This document shows, piece after piece, positions 56,395 to 63,809 of a stretch of 64,000 bases of DNA. The notes under the pieces were generated by a model. That model searched no databases. It had not been told where the DNA came from and saw nothing but the letters and a program-made list of their open reading frames with translations. A program made the translations under genes and the position numbers. Source of the DNA: Litorimonas sp964511495 (GTDB lineage Bacteria > Pseudomonadota > Alphaproteobacteria > Caulobacterales > Maricaulaceae); NCBI GenBank assembly GCA_964511495.1, contig CAZEFT010000001.1, positions 1-64,000 on the forward strand. The letters are read 5' to 3'. Each line of letters opens with the position of its first letter. Position 1 is the stretch's first letter.

Positions 56395-57447
56395 TTATAC
56401 CGCAATCTGGAAAGGTTCGAGGCCGGAGAGACGGAGTGTTTGAGGCGGGTCAACTGGCAGGCGTGGGGCAATGCCTTCTGCGGCTTCGGCAATCGCTGCG
56501 ATATGATCCGGTGTCGTTCCACAACAACCGCCCAAGATATTGACAAAGCCTGACTCAATCCATGGCCGGATTTGCCCACTCATATCTTCTGGCGTTTCAT
56601 CATATTCGCCAAAGGCGTTAGGTAATCCGGCATTTGGGAAAGCAATCACATGTGTATTTGCGACACGTGAAATCGCTTCGATGTGAGGCCGCATTTCATC
56701 TGCGCCCAAAGCACAATTAAGCCCGACAGCAAAAGGTTTAGCATGTGCCACAGAAATCCAGAAAGCTTCAGCGGTTTGCCCTGATAAAGTACGACCCGAG
56801 CGATCTGTGATCGTTCCGGAAATCAGGATTGGCTTTTCATAACCGACTTTATCAAAAACATGCTTGGCCGCTGCAATCGCTGCTTTGCAGTTTAATGTGT
56901 CGAACACTGTTTCAATCAGGATAGCATCCACAAAATCGATCATAGCTTCCATCTGACCGATATAGCTTTCCATGACCTCATCAAAGGTCACATCGCGAAA
57001 TCCGGGGTCTTCGACTTTTGGCGAAATCGACAATGTCTTATTCATCGGCCCGACCGACCCTAAGACACAACGGGGTTTGTCTGGCGTTTTCGCTGTCCAT
57101 TCATCCGCACATTGACGCGCAAGCTTCGCCGCTTCGCGGGCAATTTCAGACGCCAAGTCTGACATATCATAATCGGCTTGAGAGATTGTCGTGGCATTGA
57201 AACTGTTCGTTTCGATAAGGTCAGCTCCGGCAGCCAGAAATTGATTATGCACTTTGGCAACGGCGCCTGGCTTTGTCAGAACGAGCAAATCATTATTACC
57301 CTGTAGAGGTGTCGGCCAATCTTTGAAACGTTCTCCGCGGAAATCCGCTTCTTCCAAACTCTGCTTTTGAAGCATTGTCCCCATGGCACCATCCAGCATG
57401 ATGATGCGGTTTTTGATATTTTCTTCGATTTTTGACCAATTTGACAT
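56395..57447 (-). CDS. metH: Methionine synthase, homocysteine S-methyltransferase part (split MetH)
   Basis: A 350-residue zinc-dependent homocysteine-binding domain. DGAMGTMLQ (residues 19-27), ETNSFNAT, and the zinc cysteines in GLNCALG and GGCCGTTPDH. Its partner is the gene directly downstream (53751). Together they regenerate methionine from homocysteine and methyl-THF. Expression is probably controlled by the 20-bp palindrome 50 bases upstream (57497-57516). Confidence 0.94.
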   Translation of the reverse strand: MSNWSKIEENIKNRIIMLDGAMGTMLQKQSLEEADFRGERFKDWPTPLQGNNDLLVLTKPGAVAKVHNQFLAAGADLIETNSFNATTISQADYDMSDLASEIAREAAKLARQCADEWTAKTPDKPRCVLGSVGPMNKTLSISPKVEDPGFRDVTFDEVMESYIGQMEAMIDFVDAILIETVFDTLNCKAAIAAAKHVFDKVGYEKPILISGTITDRSGRTLSGQTAEAFWISVAHAKPFAVGLNCALGADEMRPHIEAISRVANTHVIAFPNAGLPNAFGEYDETPEDMSGQIRPWIESGFVNILGGCCGTTPDHIAAIAEAAEGIAPRLPVDPPQTLRLSGLEPFQIAV

Positions 57448-57496
57448 CTGTGTTCACCTTGTTTGCGCGGCGTTTAACAGGCTAGATTTATACTGT

Positions 57497-57516
57497 ATAT
57501 AAAGAAATCTTTATAT
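57497..57516 (-). promoter_or_regulatory. Perfect 20-bp palindrome in the metH promoter region
   Basis: ATATAAAGA (57497-57505), AA, TCTTTATAT (57508-57516) is a perfect inverted repeat, 50 to 69 bases upstream of the split metH start. Its form is like operators of ArsR-family regulators (SahR type) of the methionine cycle in proteobacteria; that identification is from memory and needs checking. It could also overlap the -10 region, as it is AT-rich. Confidence 0.7.
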
Positions 57517-57573
57517 TGTTATTTTGCATTCGAATTCAACGCTTGATTACTGCTATTTCTTCGCTAAACGAGC

Positions 57574-57735
57574 TGCGTTGGTCGCCTTAACGGGCGCGAA
57601 CAGGGAATGGACTGAAACTGTCCAACGGCTCCCGCCGCTGTGAAGGATGAGAAACCTCACACATGTCACTGGGTTTATCCCCCGGGAAGACGTGAGTGTT
57701 TTGATGATCCCTAAGTCAGAAGACCTGCCAACACC
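57574..57735 (+). promoter_or_regulatory. Cobalamin (B12) riboswitch
   Basis: The segment carries the class features: outer stem GTTGG (57576-57580) with CCAAC (57728-57732), CCGCCGCTGTGA (57631-57642), CACTGG, CCCGGGAAGAC and the highly conserved AGTCAGAAGACCTGCC close to the 3' end. It lies in the 5' leader of the BtuB-like receptor, about 130 bases before its start, and should repress it when adenosylcobalamin is plentiful. The rest of the leader (57736-57867) would be the expression platform; I did not model it. Confidence 0.93.
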
Positions 57736-57867
57736 GTCGCCAGCACGCTTGGGCGGGATGAACCACTGCGTATGGAAGAGGTCAGGTGACCTTGGCTCCA
57801 ATGACGACATTATTTGAAACGTCACCCTGTCCCGTATCAATTAGGGCAGGATTTAATGGAGTGTGAC

Positions 57868-59715
57868 ATGAAACGATTATTACTAGGCGTCGGCTTGAGC
57901 ACCATTCTCTTTGGGCATGCCTCGGCGCAAATGAATAAACAAACCTCGGGTGATGACGAGATAGTTTCCCTCGGGACATTGATTGGGGTATCTGAGAGGG
58001 ACGGGCTGACAAGCCCGACAACAGTCTTAAACGAAGACGAGATTCAAAGACGCAATCAAGCATATGTCGCCGATCTGTTGCGCACCGTGCCTGGATTAGC
58101 CGTGTCTCAATCCGGTGGCGGCGGAAGCCTCACCCAAATTCGTTTACGCGGCTCCGAAGCTAATCATGTCCTCGTCATCATTGACGGCGTCCAAATGAAT
58201 AACCCCAATGACGGGGCGTTTGATTTTGGCGGATTGCGAAGTGAAGATGTGGTGAAGATTGAAGTCTTACGTGGTGAACAATCCGCACTTTATGGCTCCG
58301 ACGCCATTGGCGGCGTAATCAATATCATCACCCGCGCAGGACACACGCAAGCGGCCTCTCGTGGTTCATTGGAATATGGCAGTCGCAATACGGTCGAAGG
58401 TCAAATCAGTGGAGGTTTTGATTTGGGTAAAGCGGTCTTAACGGTCAACGCCAATATTTTCGAAACCGACGGCTTTGACATCTCGGGCACGAACGGTTCG
58501 GCTGACGGGGCAGACAATCGCAGCTTCGCCATAGGTCTGAACCGTTTGACGTTTGGCGAGCTGTCTCTGTCCGGCAAATTCGGCATAGCCGAACGCTCGG
58601 CAGAGTTTGACGAAGATAGTGATTTTGACGGCCGATTAAACGACACAGAGAGCGTCACCGATGTCACCCAAACCACAGCTCGACTTGACGGACGCTTTAC
58701 ATGGGCCAGCTTTGATCACCTTGTTCAAGCCCATCAAGTCGAAACCCAAACAGATACGCAAGCCGGGTTTTCTTCTGACACCACCGGAAAACGACAAAAT
58801 GCCAGCTGGGCAGCAAAACGGCAATTTGCAGATGTTCACACACTCACGCTTCTGGGAGAGTTTGAACGGGAAGAATATCAATTTGAAGGCGATGAAGATG
58901 TGCCGTCCATCAATAATTACGGCCTCGTTGCGGATTACCGATTCAGCCAAGATGCACTGACCCTGGCCGGATCCGTGCGTCATGACATAAACGACGTCTT
59001 CGCCGATGCCACAACATGGCGTGTCGGGGCTGGATACGGATTTAACTGGAACGGACGTCTGCGCGGCTCCGTTGGGACGGGCGTAAAAAATCCGACCTTG
59101 ATTGAACTCTTCGGCTTTTTCCCGGCCAGCCGGTTTACGGGCAATCCTGACCTAAAGCCTGAAACCTCACTGGGCTATTCACTTGGCTATGAACACAGTT
59201 TTTCTACGTTGAGAGTGTCGTTAGATTATTTCCGGTCTGAACTCAGCGACGAAATCACGACGATTTTTAATCCGGATTTTACCTCCAGCGTTGTCAATCA
59301 AACAACAGACAGCACACGTGAGGGCCTTGAGATTACCGCCGACTGGGCCATATCGGATCAGTTCACGCTCAAAGGCTCCGCCAGTTTTCTCAACAGCGAA
59401 GAAAATGACACGGATGAAATTCGACGCCCTGAAACACTGGCCAGTGCCACAGCGACTTGGACGCCCACTGATGAGCTTTCTCTCACCGTCAATGCTGATC
59501 ATACGGGCAAGCAATTCGATACGGATTTTGCGACATTCTCGACCGTAACATTGAAGTCTTACACATTGGTCGGTGCGAATATTCGCTATGAGATAATGGA
59601 TAATCTCAGCGTTTATCTGCGCGGCACCAACCTCCTTGATGAGGATTACCAAGATGTCGTTGGGTTTTCGACGGCGGGACGCGGCGTCTTTGCCGGATTG
59701 TCCGCGAATTTCTAA
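57868..59715 (+). CDS. btuB: TonB-dependent receptor, BtuB-like
   Basis: A 615-residue outer-membrane receptor. Signal peptide cut after AHASA-like GHASA (about residue 20). Possible TonB box near EIVSLGTLIGV. Plug domain: YVADLLRTVPGLAVSQSGGG and VLVIIDGVQMNNP, resembling BtuB. The barrel follows, ending in an aromatic residue (LSANF). ATG 57868 is chosen because GGAG (57858-57861) lies six bases upstream; in-frame codons at 57814 and 57856 are less likely. Riboswitch control and neighbouring metH support B12 uptake; specificity is inferred from that context. Confidence 0.9.
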   Translation: MKRLLLGVGLSTILFGHASAQMNKQTSGDDEIVSLGTLIGVSERDGLTSPTTVLNEDEIQRRNQAYVADLLRTVPGLAVSQSGGGGSLTQIRLRGSEANHVLVIIDGVQMNNPNDGAFDFGGLRSEDVVKIEVLRGEQSALYGSDAIGGVINIITRAGHTQAASRGSLEYGSRNTVEGQISGGFDLGKAVLTVNANIFETDGFDISGTNGSADGADNRSFAIGLNRLTFGELSLSGKFGIAERSAEFDEDSDFDGRLNDTESVTDVTQTTARLDGRFTWASFDHLVQAHQVETQTDTQAGFSSDTTGKRQNASWAAKRQFADVHTLTLLGEFEREEYQFEGDEDVPSINNYGLVADYRFSQDALTLAGSVRHDINDVFADATTWRVGAGYGFNWNGRLRGSVGTGVKNPTLIELFGFFPASRFTGNPDLKPETSLGYSLGYEHSFSTLRVSLDYFRSELSDEITTIFNPDFTSSVVNQTTDSTREGLEITADWAISDQFTLKGSASFLNSEENDTDEIRRPETLASATATWTPTDELSLTVNADHTGKQFDTDFATFSTVTLKSYTLVGANIRYEIMDNLSVYLRGTNLLDEDYQDVVGFSTAGRGVFAGLSANF

Positions 59716-59721
59716 CCTGAT

Positions 59722-60720
59722 TTAATCCTCTCGCTTGGGGCGCTCGATCACTAAATCTGTGGGTGAGATCACATTCTCACCCATAAAGGCGTAATGGCGC
59801 TCCACCTCATAACCTGCCTCTTCGAGGAAGGTAAGAAGACTTTCTTCCCCCAAAAGGTGGGCGGTTCCGACCACAATGAGGCTCTCTCCGCTCCCCTCCA
59901 AATGCGGTAATAAAATCTTCGACCATTTGCGGTTCCGGTCCACCAGCAGCGAGCGATACATCTCACCGGCATCCTGCCGCAACGGGTCAATCATCTGTTG
60001 TTTTAAAAAATCTTTTTGCCCCACAGCCCAGCCCGCCGCCAAACGTTTAAGCTGCGCTCCAATATCGTCAAATTCTTCCATGGTTTCCGTCAGAATATCA
60101 AGCTGCACCACCTCTGGCAGGTCTGCCACCGCACGGATTTGATCTTCACTCGTTTCCAGATAGAGGATATTTTTCTGCTGTCGCCGCGCCATAGATTTTA
60201 GGGCTTCATCAGCGGAGAGGTTCCAAGACAGCCCCGCCTGCTCCGCCGCAATGGAGGTGAGATATTCACTGGCGAGCCAAGGCTTCATGGCGTCCAAACT
60301 GGCCAGAGGAATTTGGCCATTATGGGAGACCGCCTCTAATAGTTTTAATTGATAATTATCCAGACTATCCGCCAAAAGTCGCCCATCTTGGCGCAGACCC
60401 AATTCAGCGCTGATAAGCGTGGCATCGGAGCTTGCCTCTTCGCTTGTGTCCACTTCGAAAAAGACAGTGCCGACCCCTCGCATCACGTCACGCAAATCAT
60501 CACGCAACCACGTCACATCATCCGGCAATAGGTGCAGTGAGCCGAACAGATAAAGCGTGCTATCCGCATCGCTCACCTTCCAAATCGCCGGGCCATCATT
60601 GCGCGCGCGGGCTTCGGCCACACGATCCTGTACGGATTCACCCGGCCCAACCGGCGCGTTGCAAGCTGACAGAGCAAAAGCAGGAAGAAGCAAAGCAGAG
60701 GAGAGGATATATTTCAGCAT
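59722..60720 (-). CDS. TraB/GumN-family lipoprotein
   Basis: A 332-residue protein with a signal peptide ending LSAC (Cys near residue 20). YLFGSLHLLPDDVTWL (near 51-66) and VVGTAHLLGEESLLTFLEEAGYEV (near C-terminus, two His motifs) are the TraB/GumN signature, related to Tiki metalloproteases. Biochemical role in bacteria is not known. It is convergent with the receptor gene, six bases apart, and shows no clear link to B12. Confidence 0.9.
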   Translation of the reverse strand: MLKYILSSALLLPAFALSACNAPVGPGESVQDRVAEARARNDGPAIWKVSDADSTLYLFGSLHLLPDDVTWLRDDLRDVMRGVGTVFFEVDTSEEASSDATLISAELGLRQDGRLLADSLDNYQLKLLEAVSHNGQIPLASLDAMKPWLASEYLTSIAAEQAGLSWNLSADEALKSMARRQQKNILYLETSEDQIRAVADLPEVVQLDILTETMEEFDDIGAQLKRLAAGWAVGQKDFLKQQMIDPLRQDAGEMYRSLLVDRNRKWSKILLPHLEGSGESLIVVGTAHLLGEESLLTFLEEAGYEVERHYAFMGENVISPTDLVIERPKRED

Positions 60721-60804
60721 GAATATGCCCTAACCCAGCACAGGAAAGATGGAAACCATCATTGCACAGCGCGCGGCTTTGTCATAAGAGCGGCCCATTG
60801 GAAA

Positions 60805-60881
60805 GCACCTATAGCTCAGCTGGATAGAGCGCTGCCCTCCGAAGGCAGAGGTCAGAGGTTCGAATCCTCTTAGGTGCGCCA
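60805..60881 (+). tRNA. tRNA-Arg (anticodon CCG)
   Basis: A 77-base cloverleaf: acceptor GCACCTA (60805-60811) with TAGGTGC (60871-60877), discriminator G and encoded CCA, D-arm GCTC/GAGC, anticodon stem CTGCC/GGCAG with loop CTCCGAA giving CCG, and T-loop TTCGAAT. Reads the Arg codon CGG. Confidence 0.97.
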
Positions 60882-61038
60882 TATATCGTATGACCTGATA
60901 AGTTTCACCCAGTGGGCGCAATAGCTCTACTCGCCTATGCCCGTCAGCAATAGATGATGGAGTTTAGCCTCTAGCATCGTGTTCATTTGTCGTTTTTTCG
61001 CGTCTCTGTTTTCCTTTTTTCTTCTCTTTCGTCTGTTT

Positions 61039-61068
61039 GTTTCGTTTCAGTTTCGTTTCAGTTTCGTT
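61039..61068 (+). repeat. 11-bp tandem repeat (GTTTCGTTTCA)
   Basis: GTTTCGTTTCA occurs at 61039-61049 and 61050-61060 with a partial third unit to about 61068, inside a long pyrimidine-rich tract. Confidence 0.8.
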
Positions 61069-61162
61069 GTAATTTTAGAAAAATGGGCTGTCTGCGGTGT
61101 TGTGGAGTTGAAGGTGGGAACCGTGTGTCTAGTGTGATTTTTTACAAGCCTTGTCCATCCGA

Positions 61163-61270
61163 ACGCGGCACCGCGTAGTGGGGTTAGTGACGATGCTGTT
61201 TCAGTAAAGTACCCCACCCGAAAGCTTACGCTTTCGGCGCTCCATTGTATTTGATGCCCCGCATCAAATA
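61163..61270. repeat. Cluster of four consecutive stem-loops
   Basis: ACGCGG/CCGCGT (61163-61176), GTGGGGT/ACCCCAC (61178-61184 with 61211-61217), CCGAAAGC/GCTTTCGG (61218-61237) and TATTTGATGC/GCATCAAATA (61248-61270), all perfect stems. Adjacent stems leave little free sequence, apart from the 26-base loop of the second. Confidence 0.7.
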
Positions 61271-61367
61271 TGGCCATTGCGCGCTCACGCTTCACCAATG
61301 ACAAGCACTCTCTTTCCACCAAACAAGTCAATGCGCACTCGATCTGCCCTGTGAAAAGAACAAAATT

Positions 61368-61469
61368 AATATGACACAAGTTCAGCATGTGAGGATCATT
61401 CTCTTGTTTTTCTCACAAGAGACTGAATTTATTAAGGCTTTCAAAACGCTAAGTGCGGATCATAATTTT
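61368..61469. repeat. Dispersed ~100-bp repeat, copy 2
   Basis: Same element as 4-105, same orientation, no indels. The core 61393-61469 matches at about 70 of 77 positions. It ends at the first base before the three-way-junction palindrome. Confidence 0.75.
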
Positions 61470-61519
61470 ATCCGCGTGACCCAGTAGGGTCTGCCGACCG
61501 TAGGTCGGAACACGCGGAT
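61470..61519. repeat. Three-way-junction palindrome
   Basis: Outer 9-bp stem ATCCGCGTG (61470-61478) with CACGCGGAT (61511-61519) encloses two inner hairpins: ACCC/GGGT with loop AGTA (61479-61490) and CCGACC/GGTCGG with loop GTA (61494-61508). All stems are perfect. It could be a REP-like element or structured RNA. Confidence 0.75.
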
Positions 61520-61601
61520 GCTATCGGCTGTAAAATAAATTTGAACCCAAATACTGTTTTGCCGCGTGCGGGTGAGTTCCACTTTCCGGCAATTTTCCTT
61601 A

Positions 61602-61637
61602 CCCGTCATTACCCCGCTTGACGGGGTAATCCATTCC
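61602..61637 (+). repeat. REP-like palindrome, left copy
   Basis: ATTACCCCG (61608-61616), loop CTTGA, CGGGGTAAT (61622-61630) with shared flanks CCCGTC and CCATTCC. The 36-base unit has an inverted, slightly altered copy at 61985-62021. It resembles the dispersed GTCATTACCC-type palindromes of alphaproteobacteria. Confidence 0.8.
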
Positions 61638-61653
61638 ATAGAGCTTACACGCG

Positions 61654-61947
61654 ATGCCACGCGCCTATGTCTATATCCTCTGCTCTCAAAAGAATGGCAC
61701 CCTTTACACGGGAGTCACCAATAATATTCATGCGCGTCTCGTCGAACATAAAACTCATATTAATGAAACGAGTTTCTCGACCACTTACAACGTCACCCGC
61801 CTCGTTTGGTTCGAAGCTCACGAGTCCATTTCAGAGGCAATCAGGAGGGAAAAGCGTTTAAAAAAATGGAGACGAGAATGGAAAGTCGCTTTAATCGAAG
61901 AGAACAATCCAGACTGGAATGAGTTGCGACTAAACTTTGACGACTGA
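61654..61947 (+). CDS. GIY-YIG endonuclease-domain protein
   Basis: A 97-residue single-domain GIY-YIG protein. AYVYILCSQKNGTLYTGVTN (residues 4-23) holds the two-strand core; HARLVEHK with the catalytic Arg follows, and RREKRLKKWRREWKVALIEE with PDW is the typical end. The family is small and often called UPF0213-like. No ribosome site is obvious. It lies between two inverted REP-like palindromes (61602-61637 and 61985-62021), 16 and 37 bases from its ends. Biological role is not known; an association with the palindromes' spread is possible (inference). Confidence 0.9.
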   Translation: MPRAYVYILCSQKNGTLYTGVTNNIHARLVEHKTHINETSFSTTYNVTRLVWFEAHESISEAIRREKRLKKWRREWKVALIEENNPDWNELRLNFDD

Positions 61948-61984
61948 ACGCTCCATAAACGTGAGATGCAAGACGGTAAACCAC

Positions 61985-62021
61985 GGAATGGATTACCCGC
62001 TCGGAGGCGGGTAATGACGGG
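61985..62021 (-). repeat. REP-like palindrome, right copy
   Basis: GGAATGG, then ATTACCCGC (61992-62000), loop TCGGAG, GCGGGTAAT (62007-62015), then GACGGG. It is the reverse complement of the left unit in flanks and stem, and the stem has changed on both sides together (CCCCG to CCCGC), so pairing is kept. The remaining gap to 62181 shows nothing further. Confidence 0.8.
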
Positions 62022-62181
62022 AATAGAAGAACAAGCGAAGCCTTTTTTCATTCGAGCAAAGGCAAATGAAAAGACTTTAAAGAATTTTGAAAGAGAAAAT
62101 CGAGGCCGTGAATAGTTCTATTTCGTAAGCTTACCTTTAATTCTTAAGGCCATTAAATCCGTCCCCACCTTGCACGACGCC

Positions 62182-62556
62182 TCAATCAGCCTTTTCTCCA
62201 AACTTCAATTGCAAAGCCGCCAAAAATTCAGATTGTTTTTTGCGGCGTTTTGCTTTGGCATTGTAACCCTCTGTCTGTCGATATTCCAACTTACGAGAAA
62301 CGAATTGACCGAGTGGTGTATCACTGGCTTTTTTCCAAGCTTGTTTATTGCGACGCGGTGTTTCCGCGACACCTAAGCCCTTGACTTCATTCTCGGCAGA
62401 TGCATTTAATTTTCGGCGTTCTTTACGTATTGACGCTGCTTTTCGCAAAGGAATAGCTTTTCGTGAGGCCTTATCATTTTCCCCATACGTATTTCGGCAA
62501 TCGCGTGCGTAGCTAAGAGCTTTCTTTTCTTGTGGTGTCAGGCGTCTTTTAGGCAT
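62182..62556 (-). CDS. Small basic conserved hypothetical protein
   Basis: A 124-residue very basic protein with no membrane segment. The start MPKRRLTPQEKKALSYARDC and GENDKASRKAIPLRKA look like a conserved family I have no name for; the C-terminal half is helical and Lys/Arg-rich (YNAKAKRRKKQ). It could bind nucleic acid. The ATG overlaps the ispG stop (TAATG), so it is the last gene of rodZ-ispG-orf. Confidence 0.6.
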   Translation of the reverse strand: MPKRRLTPQEKKALSYARDCRNTYGENDKASRKAIPLRKAASIRKERRKLNASAENEVKGLGVAETPRRNKQAWKKASDTPLGQFVSRKLEYRQTEGYNAKAKRRKKQSEFLAALQLKFGEKAD

Positions 62557-63692
62557 TATTCCACCGCTTCCCGCTCACCACGCAAAACCTCAGCCCGCTC
62601 CTCAACGCTCCTCACAATATCCTCAATCATATCGTCATTGTCTGTCTTCCCCGTCTTTTTCCCCGCATGATACATCATGCCGTAGCCTGCGGAGCCGCCG
62701 GTGAAGCCGATATCTGTGAACATAGCTTCGCCCGGGCCGTTGACGACGCAGCCGATGATGGAGAGTGAGATGGGCTCTGAGATATGGGCTAGTCTGTCTT
62801 CTAATGTTTTGACGGTCTCGATGACATTAAAGCCTTGGCGGGCGCAGGACGGGCAGGAAATAATATTCACGCCGCGTGTGCGCAGGCCCAGAGATTTGAG
62901 CATGTCAAAGCCGACTTTAATCTCTTCTACCGGATCGGCAGAGAGGCTCACCCGGATGGTATCGCCTATTCCCGCCCATAACAAATTGCCCATACCGATG
63001 GAGGATTTGACCGTGCCGATACGCGTGCCGCCCGCCTCTGTAATACCCAGATGGAGCGGAGCATCTGTGGCATAGGCCAATTGGTGATAGGCCGCCACGG
63101 TGAGGAAAATATCGGACGCTTTGACCGAGATTTTATAGTCGTGAAAGCCTTCATCATCGAGCATGCGCGCATGCATGAGTGCGCTTTCCACCATCGCGTC
63201 GGGACAGGGTTCGCCGTATTTTTCCAAGAGGTCGCGTTCCAATGAACCGCCATTGACGCCAATCCGAATAGAGCATCCATTGGCACGCGCGGCGGCGACG
63301 ACTTCTTTCACCCGCGCCTGACCGCCAATATTGCCGGGATTAATGCGCAGGCAGGCGGCGCCATTATCCGCCGCTTCTATGCCGCGTTTATAATGAAAAT
63401 GAATATCGGCCACGAGGGGGGCGCTGACCTGATCGACAATCGCGCGCAAGGCGGCGGAACTGTCCGGGTCAGGGACAGAGACGCGGACGATATCGGCCCC
63501 GGCCTCTTCTAGGGCCTGCACCTGTGCCACAGTGGCCTCTACATCATGGGTGAGAGTGTTGGTCATGGACTGCACCGCAATCGGGGCGTCGCCGCCCACT
63601 TCGACTTTGCCCACGCGGATTTTGCGGCATTTACGACGCTCTATCGTGCGCCAAGGACGAATGGAGTTTATATCTTTATGCTCTGATGCCAT
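62556..63692 (-). CDS. ispG: 4-hydroxy-3-methylbut-2-enyl diphosphate synthase
   Basis: A 378-residue enzyme of the MEP isoprenoid pathway converting MEcPP to HMBPP with flavodoxin/ferredoxin electrons. The 4Fe-4S ligands are Cys280 and Cys283 (CPSC) and Cys315 (CVVNGPGEA), with the following Glu as fourth ligand. VQSMTNTLTHDVEATVAQV is the N-terminal signature. Order rodZ-ispG is common in alphaproteobacteria. The undecaprenyl carrier used by the polysaccharide locus derives from this pathway. Confidence 0.97.
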   Translation of the reverse strand: MASEHKDINSIRPWRTIERRKCRKIRVGKVEVGGDAPIAVQSMTNTLTHDVEATVAQVQALEEAGADIVRVSVPDPDSSAALRAIVDQVSAPLVADIHFHYKRGIEAADNGAACLRINPGNIGGQARVKEVVAAARANGCSIRIGVNGGSLERDLLEKYGEPCPDAMVESALMHARMLDDEGFHDYKISVKASDIFLTVAAYHQLAYATDAPLHLGITEAGGTRIGTVKSSIGMGNLLWAGIGDTIRVSLSADPVEEIKVGFDMLKSLGLRTRGVNIISCPSCARQGFNVIETVKTLEDRLAHISEPISLSIIGCVVNGPGEAMFTDIGFTGGSAGYGMMYHAGKKTGKTDNDDMIEDIVRSVEERAEVLRGEREAVE

Positions 63693-63809
63693 GGGCAGGG
63701 TTTGCCAGACTCCGGCGACAGAATAAAGACGAAAAGGCGGCTAGCAAAAGGCTTTCTTATCAGCCGTTTTGAGGGGTTTTTGTGCGCCGTAGGGTTTAGC
63801 GCGGACGGC

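Larger units (their letters stand above)
60882..61367. other. Intergenic stretch rich in low-complexity sequence and hairpins
   Basis: Nearly 490 bases with no convincing gene. It has a T/C-rich tract (60984-61068) including 11-bp tandem units, and then stem-loops (next entries). Reading frames here look like shadows with no family resemblance. Confidence 0.5.

Noticed and set aside
53751..57447. metH broken by a frameshift
   Set aside because: The two parts end and begin cleanly at domain borders with a 4-base gap and their own start; split MetH is common in alphaproteobacteria.
60984..61068. T/C-rich tract as a rho-independent terminator of tRNA-Arg
   Set aside because: It has no preceding GC hairpin and begins more than 100 bases after the tRNA.
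61039..61068. CRISPR array
   Set aside because: Units are 11 bp and directly adjacent with no spacers.
4..61469. The two ~100-bp repeats as attachment sites of a 61-kb genomic island
   Set aside because: The interval holds housekeeping genes (glmS, lpxK, waaA, metH) and no integrase or transfer gene; a dispersed repeat is simpler.
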